64,000 bases of DNA. Origin: Centrapalus pauciflorus. Taxonomy: Eukaryota > Streptophyta > Magnoliopsida > Asterales > Asteraceae. The DNA lies in assembly GCA_020465985.1 (NCBI GenBank), contig JAANYP010003248.1, forward strand, positions 1,836,501-1,900,500, written 5' to 3'. Position numbers and translations under genes: made by a program. Positions within the stretch are counted from its first letter, which is position 1. Each line of letters starts with the position of its first letter. The notes below the pieces were generated by a model that made no database searches, was not told the origin of the DNA, and was given only the letters and a program-made list of their open reading frames with translations. Of the stretch, positions 57,663 through 64,000 are shown piece by piece.

Positions 57663-58954
57663 TGGTACGTTTTTGGTGCAATGATTTTTTTAAAAGTGTT
57701 GAAAGTATATCGTTTTTTTTAAAAAGAAAATTCAATTTTTTATATATACACGTCACATGATAAGTTTTTTTTTTTTCCTTTCGTAAATGGGTCTGTTATT
57801 GAAATTGTTTGTAAATTGGGGTTTTTTTCTTCTTTTTATAAAGAGGTTTGTTGACTACTTGACTCTTTAGGTACACTGAAATTACAATCGGTGTCATGAT
57901 TTGCTTTTTCTTTAAAATTTTCATTTTTAATCATTGACTTACCTAACTAATATATTATACTTGTATTTTCTTTTCTTCATCATATTAAAAACATATGACA
58001 TAAAATATGTGTTACTTTTAACAAGTTGTCATATCATGTATCTTGTGTGTTTAAAACCAGGGACAATACAAGAAAGTGTAATAGGTTTAGAGATGGTTCA
58101 ACTAGTAAATTGTATCATGTGTGTAGTCGTGAATGTCAAGAAACGAAAACAAGAAAATAAAAAGAAAAGAATTATATTGTGCATGATATAGTTACAGTTC
58201 TATTTATTAGTAGTTAATATGTATATGTTTTGTCGTTATGTATGAATAGGTTTATTTTGTCCCTGATATTAAAATGACAATTTACAGCTTTGTTTTACTT
58301 TTTGCATAGTTAACCTAAGATATACATATATATTATATTATGTTAATTTGGTAATAGAAATATTAGAATCGTAAGAAATTATATGTATGATGAAAAATTA
58401 CAAATTCAATAAGGGTTTATAATTTGTTTTCCGTTAAAATGTAACGTATCGTTTTTCAACAAGAAACTAGGAGTATAACCATGCATCTAAAGAAGATGGT
58501 CGAAACAATCAAACACAAGATTGAATTAACCAATGATGCGCCTGTCCTTTCTTGAATTTGACATCAAGTTTGCTTGTTTATTGTAGATTGTGCGGTTTCA
58601 GCAATAATGTTAAAAGAAGGACGTGAAAATCAGAATAGGTTACTATTTTATGAATGAATGCATAGTGTCTTATATTGAAAATAACTTATAAAATGATACT
58701 AGTAATTATAAAATACTTTAAAATTATAAATTCATCCCGTGAACAATTATAAGCATTCTATTATTATACTTGGGATCAGAGACACTGTCACTTTAAAATT
58801 TCGAATCTCCACTTTACGAATTAACACTTTATGGTTATTTCTAAACATATGTTTTTATCAATATCTTACTTGTTTCTCTAAATTTTGATTGGTTAAGATC
58901 TTCACCGTGATAGCTATACAAGTATATGGTAAGTAAAATGGGTGCATATAACAA
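57663..58954. other. AT-rich intergenic
   Basis: No gene or bounded repeat recognised. Confidence 0.35.
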
Positions 58955-59400
58955 CCCTTAGAGGGCTTTTGGTTTACAGAATCTGAAAGAATCTGATAGA
59001 AATGTAATAAACATTTCATTCACATGACATGTTTGTTGTCAAATTACATGGAATGCCAATTCTATTTCAAACAAAACATTCTATCCACTAAAGAAAAGTG
59101 TTCTTCAAGGGGATTATCAATGAACGAACATTTCATTCTCATGACATGTCTATTCTATTAATTTATACTTACCATATCGACCTAACCCAATCCCATCTAA
59201 ACTATCTATACCTTATCCACCATACTATACCCTGCCTCCTTCACCGACCCGTATCACCAATCTACCCACCCCACCACACTTACCACGTCTTTTCAACCAT
59301 TATATTACACTCATCCTATCCTATCACACCTCATCCATCCATCCACCCACCTTACCCCACCACCAACCTTTCTACCCATTTACGTATTAGACTCTTGAAG
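58955..59400. repeat. C-rich repeat block, possible one-ended TIR element
   Basis: Begins TTAGAGGGCTTTTGGTTTAC, a Harbinger-like edge. AACATTTCATTC(A/T)CATGACATG occurs at about 59009 and 59126. 59165-59380 is C-rich (CCCACCCCACCAC) with few G. No right-hand end was found. Confidence 0.45.
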
Positions 59401-59856
59401 TATTTCATTATTTGGTAAATAAACAAAACGTTGAATGTTTTGGCATAAAGTATTTAATTATTTTGTAAAAATACTAATAAATTTTCGTAACTTAAAAAAC
59501 ACATGGGTTTATCCGTACCCGTGGGTCACACATGGGTGAAAAGGAAAAAACCACGGGATTGATTCCTCTTGTTTAAAGGCTTTCGATGAGATTGGTTGGG
59601 TTTGAAGACATAAACAAAACTTGATGGGCACAAAACGTTCAGAAACAAATTTGGGGGAAAAACTTGTAAAATTGGAATACATTTTTACACTTTCACCCAT
59701 TTCCTTTCCACTTCTGCCATAATGCATGTTGGTGGAAGCGTTGAGGTTGAGCTGTCCACATCATGGCAAACAGGTTTAAAAAAAAAAAGATTACAAGAGG
59801 GTAGTGAAATATCATATTTTGAAATATTAGGGGCTAGATTTTATACTTTCAAAGAT
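59401..59856. other. Intergenic upstream of UGD
   Basis: No gene recognised; probable distal UGD promoter. Confidence 0.35.
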
Positions 59857-59864
59857 TATATAAA
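59857..59864 (+). promoter_or_regulatory. Probable TATA box of UGD
   Basis: TATATAAA, followed about 10 bp on by CCCCCGC. It would place the transcription start near 59885-59890, upstream of a non-coding exon. Confidence 0.5.
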
Positions 59865-59906
59865 CACATCCCCCGCTTTCAATGTTTCGCATTACAATTT
59901 ACACAT

Positions 59907-60974
59907 AACAGGTGACATTTTCGATCGCGGATCTAACGGGTGACATTTCCAATCGGCAATCGCCACTAACAGGTGATGTTTCCGATTCATGATTATGTTT
60001 TAACTTGATTAGATTGTATGTATTCATGAGATTTTTAGTGTTTTTCATACGAGTTATTGTGTTCGTATTCTACATGAACAGGTCTAGTGGTTTGTTACTT
60101 AGATGTGTGGCCAATTGCTGTGTTTATATGATCAGATCCGTTTACATTTGGTTAATTAAGTGTTCGGTGTAGAGTTTTAGCTCTTCGGTTATGAATCGAA
60201 AGTGTTCCTGTTAGATCCGTGTTGTTTGTATTGTTTAATTGACGTGATCAAGGATTTTTCATTGTAATTTAATTAGAATGCTCGAGCCTCCTGAATTCAA
60301 ACTTGATTGAATTATCCGCTCTTTTATACCGCTTGTATCTGAAGCAGATCTGAATATAAGCTGTTCAATTTGTATACAAGCATAACAAGCTCTTATAGTT
60401 CATAGTATTTGACTTTATTACATACTCAAAAATTCCCCCCCTAAGCGTATAAATTGTCATTCGCAGCTTTAAAGCTTTGATTTAATGTATGTTGCGTCCA
60501 CCAGAAGATTTCATCTTCGATGGTTGTCTAGGATATATGGTAATATGGTTAGATAAAGAGTAGGGGGTGGGTAGGGGGAAGAGAAGGGGAGGGCTTTGAC
60601 TAGCTTTGCTGACAATTGATCATCATGAACGCAAACCTGGATGGATATTTTGGATTTAATTTTTTCAATAGACAAGAATACAAGTTCTTTCTGATGGACT
60701 GTTACGTGTTTGAGTGTTGTCTGATAAGCTTATATGAGGCTAGAAGTTATACAATGCTGTGGTGGGAAAATTTTCTCAATGGCTTTTTCTGGGCAACAGG
60801 ACTAAAACTTTTTTGACATGGCCACGTAGATAAAATCATAAAAGTTACATCATCAACTTTAGGATAAAAGTTACATCATCAACTTTAAAGAACTATCTGT
60901 GGACCTTTTATCAATTCGTTGATTTTTACTATGTGAGTTGATGGTTTGATGCTTATTCAGAATCCTCGTCTACA
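59907..60974 (+). promoter_or_regulatory. UGD 5' UTR with probable leader intron
   Basis: Three imperfect repeats begin at 59907, 59935 and 59968 (AACAGGTGACATTTTCGAT type), each holding an (A/C)(A/G)GGTGA donor-like site. Acceptors lie at 60960 (TTATTCAG) and 60974 (TCTACAG), just before the ATG at 60988. A leader intron of about 1 kb is therefore likely, as known for plant UGD genes. The internal frame at 60616-60816 is intronic. Confidence 0.5.
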
Positions 60975-60987
60975 GGGACACCAAAAG

Positions 60988-62430
60988 ATGGTGAAGATTT
61001 GCTGCATCGGAGCTGGGTATGTTGGGGGCCCCACCATGGCTGTCATAGCACTAAAGTGCCCCAATATTGAAGTGGCAGTAGTTGATATTTCTGTACCTCG
61101 CATCACGGCCTGGAACAGCGACCAGCTCCCCATCTACGAGCCAGGCCTTGAAGATGTTGTGAAGCAGTGTCGTGGCAAGAACCTCTTCTTTAGCACTGAT
61201 GTGGAGAAGCACGTTTACGAGGCCGACATAGTATTTGTTTCGGTCAATACCCCAACAAAGACCCGTGGTCTTGGTGCTGGCAAAGCTGCTGATCTCACTT
61301 ACTGGGAAAGTGCTGCTCGCATGATTGCTGATGTTTCGAAATCTGACAAAATCGTTGTCGAGAAATCAACTGTCCCTGTAAAAACAGCTGAGGCAATTGA
61401 AAAAATTCTGACACATAACAGCAAGGGAATTAACTTCCAAATTCTTTCAAACCCAGAATTCCTTGCGGAGGGAACAGCCATTCAAGATCTTTTCAAACCT
61501 GACAGGGTCCTCATTGGTGGCCGGGAAACCCCAGGAGGCCAGAAAGCAATCAAAGCATTGAAGGATGTTTATGCTCACTGGGTTCCTGAAGAAAATATCA
61601 TCACGACCAATTTATGGTCTGCAGAGCTATCAAAACTCGCTGCCAATGCCTTCTTGGCACAGAGAATCTCTTCAGTTAATGCCATGTCGGCTCTCTGTGA
61701 GGCAACAGGTGCGAATGTTAGCCAGGTTTCGTATGCAGTTGGAAAGGATACTAGAATTGGTTCAAAGTTCTTGAATGCCAGTGTGGGCTTTGGTGGTTCC
61801 TGCTTCCAGAAGGACATCTTGAACCTGGTTTACATTTGTGAGTGCAATGGCCTCCCCGAAGTGGCTGAATACTGGAAGCAGGTCATAAAGATCAACGATT
61901 ACCAAAAGAACCGTTTTGTAAACCGTGTTGTAGCCTCAATGTTCAACACGGTGTCAAACAAGAAGATTGCCATCCTTGGATTTGCCTTCAAGAAGGACAC
62001 AGGTGACACCCGAGAAACCCCCGCAATCGATGTTTGCAAGGGTTTGCTAGGTGACAAGGCTCTGTTGAGCATCTATGACCCACAAGTGACAGAGGATCAG
62101 ATCCAGAGAGACCTTTCAATGAAGAAGTTTGACTGGGACCATCCTCTTCACCTCCAGCCAATGAGCCCCACCGCCGTGAAGCAAGTAGGTGTTGTGTGGG
62201 ATGCTTATGAAGCCACCAAGGATGCCCATGGTGTGTGTATCTTGACGGAGTGGGATGAGTTCAAGACTCTAGATTTCCAGAGGATATATGACAACATGCA
62301 GAAACCTGCTTTTGTCTTTGATGGCAGGAACGTTGTTGACACGGAGAAATTAAGACAAATTGGTTTCATTGTTTACTCGATTGGGAAGCCACTGGATGCC
62401 TGGCTCAAGGACATGCCTGCCTTGGTATAG
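60988..62430 (+). CDS. UGD: UDP-glucose 6-dehydrogenase
   Basis: Cytosolic enzyme that oxidises UDP-glucose with two NAD+ to UDP-glucuronate, precursor of pectin and hemicellulose sugars. 480 aa, the standard plant length, in one coding exon. The start MVKICCIGAGYVGGPT is the family N-terminus; the open frame extends upstream through spliced-out leader sequence without a better ATG. Rossmann motif GAGYVGG at 8-14. Central residues Lys216 and Asn220 (AELSKLAANAF). Catalytic Cys272 in GFGGSCFQKD with Asp276. UDP-binding domain with GFAFKKDTGDTRETP at 331-345. All expected residues are present. Confidence 0.98.
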   Translation: MVKICCIGAGYVGGPTMAVIALKCPNIEVAVVDISVPRITAWNSDQLPIYEPGLEDVVKQCRGKNLFFSTDVEKHVYEADIVFVSVNTPTKTRGLGAGKAADLTYWESAARMIADVSKSDKIVVEKSTVPVKTAEAIEKILTHNSKGINFQILSNPEFLAEGTAIQDLFKPDRVLIGGRETPGGQKAIKALKDVYAHWVPEENIITTNLWSAELSKLAANAFLAQRISSVNAMSALCEATGANVSQVSYAVGKDTRIGSKFLNASVGFGGSCFQKDILNLVYICECNGLPEVAEYWKQVIKINDYQKNRFVNRVVASMFNTVSNKKIAILGFAFKKDTGDTRETPAIDVCKGLLGDKALLSIYDPQVTEDQIQRDLSMKKFDWDHPLHLQPMSPTAVKQVGVVWDAYEATKDAHGVCILTEWDEFKTLDFQRIYDNMQKPAFVFDGRNVVDTEKLRQIGFIVYSIGKPLDAWLKDMPALV

Positions 62431-63495
62431 AAAGGACATTTTCATTCATCAGTTGGCTTGCAGTGGAACCTGAGAGCACTAGTCAGTTCAGTTCTCACTA
62501 TTTTTCGCTGGTCAGTTCTTTTATTCTTACATTTGTTCCATCTAGTGAAAGAAGTATGTGGTTGCCATATATGTTTACTAAGCTTTATGTTTCTCTTACA
62601 TTGTATCCGATGATATTGTTACAATTTTGAACTTCATTAAACCTTAATATGACCCCGTTTGTTCGAATACTTGTCAAAATATTTTCAGGAATATGTAATT
62701 TGACCAGGAAATCTAGTTAATGGGCCACAGTGTGGAACTCATTTTGGAACACATGAGTATGTGTCTTTAATGCTTTATATCCTAAATCCAAATTTTCCTG
62801 TTGTGCAATGCCATGGTTTAAAAATCTATTGTGCAAGTGGTATTCTCTTGCAATGCAGTCGTGCTAATCTAGCAACAGTGATGACCTTCGCAAGGTCACA
62901 TTATATCGCAATACAGTCGTGTAGAATATGTGCAGATACTCTAATTTCCAATTTACTTTCTTCAAGTTGAAGATGAGATACTCGATCACATACATAACTT
63001 TGTGTATTCTTTGGTTCTTAAATTTCTTAAAACAGATCTTTGTCATCAACAATAAACAGAAATTTTTGTCGGTGTAAAGAAATGCTATTTTGTGGGGTGG
63101 AATGACTATTACTCTTTTCAAGTACAAGTGAACAGACCTATTTTTGTGGGGTGGAATGCTATTTTTGTGGGGTGGAATGACTAAAACCTAACACTTAAGA
63201 TTGGCATATAAATACAAGGAAAATATCCAACAAACTTGCATTTAACATTACTGGACACTCAAGTTTACATACTAAATTTTATCTATTCACCATCTTCCAG
63301 GGAATGTATCCAAGAGCCAAATACATTCACATTCATTCTATTTCATGTAACTTGGATTAATAATAGATTTGAAATAGAAATAAAAATTATGAATGATTTG
63401 TGAATTTGGATCAAAACAATTTAATCATATATAGATGAACATGGAAACAGATCCAAATAAAGATGGTTATTGGAATTCAGGTAATTTTATAATGT
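62431..63495. other. UGD 3' UTR and intergenic
   Basis: 3' UTR, then AT-rich DNA. TTTTGTGGGGTGGAATG is repeated three times between 63091 and 63180. Confidence 0.5.
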
Positions 63496-63503
63496 GTTGA
63501 GAT

Positions 63504-63659
63504 CATGGGTGGATCTACATATATTGAAGCGGGGGGAAGGGCCCTAACGACGTGCGTAAATTTGACGAATTTTAGCATATGTGTTTCGGAAAATTAATAC
63601 GACGAATACCTTGTAAAATCTCGTGCCCCCAACGAAAAAATTTTCTGGATCCACCACTG
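63504..63659. mobile_element. 156-bp hAT MITE of the CAGGGGCGG family
   Basis: Starts CATGGGTGGATCTAC and ends GGATCCACCACTG. Perfect 8-bp duplication GTTGAGAT at 63496-63503 and 63660-63667. Shares GGGCCCT, TGCCCCCAA and TTTTCTGGATCC with the 785-bp element at 21186-21970. Confidence 0.9.
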
Positions 63660-63740
63660 GTTGAGATAAAAACTAAACTTCATTTATAAATATGAATATC
63701 ATCATGGTTGCATGGGTGTGGTTTCCATGCCTCCCTCTAG

Positions 63741-64000
63741 AGGTGCACATTAGCCGGTCACAAACCAAAATCCGATCCGGTTTTTTTTGCCAAAAAAAAA
63801 ACAGTTTTTTAAATAACCGGTTTTGGACCCAATGAAATTTAACCTATGTAACCGGTTTCGGAATAAAAAAATCGGTTTTTTCAAAAACCGAATATAAAAA
63901 AATCCGATTTTTTTTAACTATTTAAAATAAATTTTAGGCTTTCACTTTGGGTTTGACAGTTTTTGTTTCATCTATTTGATAAATCTTTCATTTAGGCTTT
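63741..64000. mobile_element. Left part of a hAT-type MITE, cut by the window end
   Basis: TAGAGGTGCACATTAGCCGG at 63739-63758 looks like a hAT end, followed by AACCGGTTTTGG and ATCGGTTTTTTCAAAAACCG repeats as in the CCGAACCG families. The right end is outside the window. Confidence 0.5.

Overview
This 64 kb window is nuclear DNA from a flowering plant, almost certainly a eudicot. It is AT-rich, its genes have GT-AG introns, and it is dense in plant transposon families (hAT, CACTA, PIF/Harbinger, MULE-like, Helitron, tRNA-derived SINE, LINE, Copia remnants). The proteins are plant types: a UGT83-type glycosyltransferase, plant dyskerin and UDP-glucose dehydrogenase. I cannot name the species from sequence alone.

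Layout. 1-220 is the 3' end of a UGT83A1-like glycosyltransferase. An intact tandem copy in two exons lies at 3208-4691, and a wrecked third copy at about 9400-9967. A small atypical HLH regulator is on the minus strand at 10708-11010. From 11.3 to 24.3 kb there is no convincing gene, but a stack of transposons: a long-TIR element split by a Helitron, several hAT elements with 8-bp target duplications, Helitrons, a hAT remnant with a piece of transposase, and a SINE. A 17-coding-exon gene for an hnRNP Q-like RNA-binding protein (629 aa in my model) runs on the minus strand from 37304 to 25238. A long-TIR element sits directly upstream of its promoter (about 37704-39358). An intronless dyskerin/CBF5 gene is at 44649-46415. 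47.6-59.4 kb is again a transposon graveyard (hAT, Copia leader, SINE, LINE interrupted by a hAT MITE, a TIR element carrying 524 consecutive bases without G, and a Harbinger remnant). An intronless UDP-glucose 6-dehydrogenase CDS, probably with a 5'-UTR intron, is at 60988-62430. The window ends in another MITE-like element.

The genes do not form a pathway cluster. Dyskerin and the hnRNP Q-like protein are RNA-processing housekeeping genes, UGD feeds cell-wall and nucleotide-sugar synthesis, and the UGT copies are a tandem specialised-metabolism cluster. I found no undescribed multi-gene system. The most unusual observations are: an hnRNP Q-like protein whose putative NURR-like helical region follows its three RRMs; a SINE and a LINE that share the same 3' tail; a 524-nt G-free strand inside a TIR element; several hAT MITE families with different ends but the same CCGAACCG-rich interior; and a long-TIR element abutting a gene promoter.
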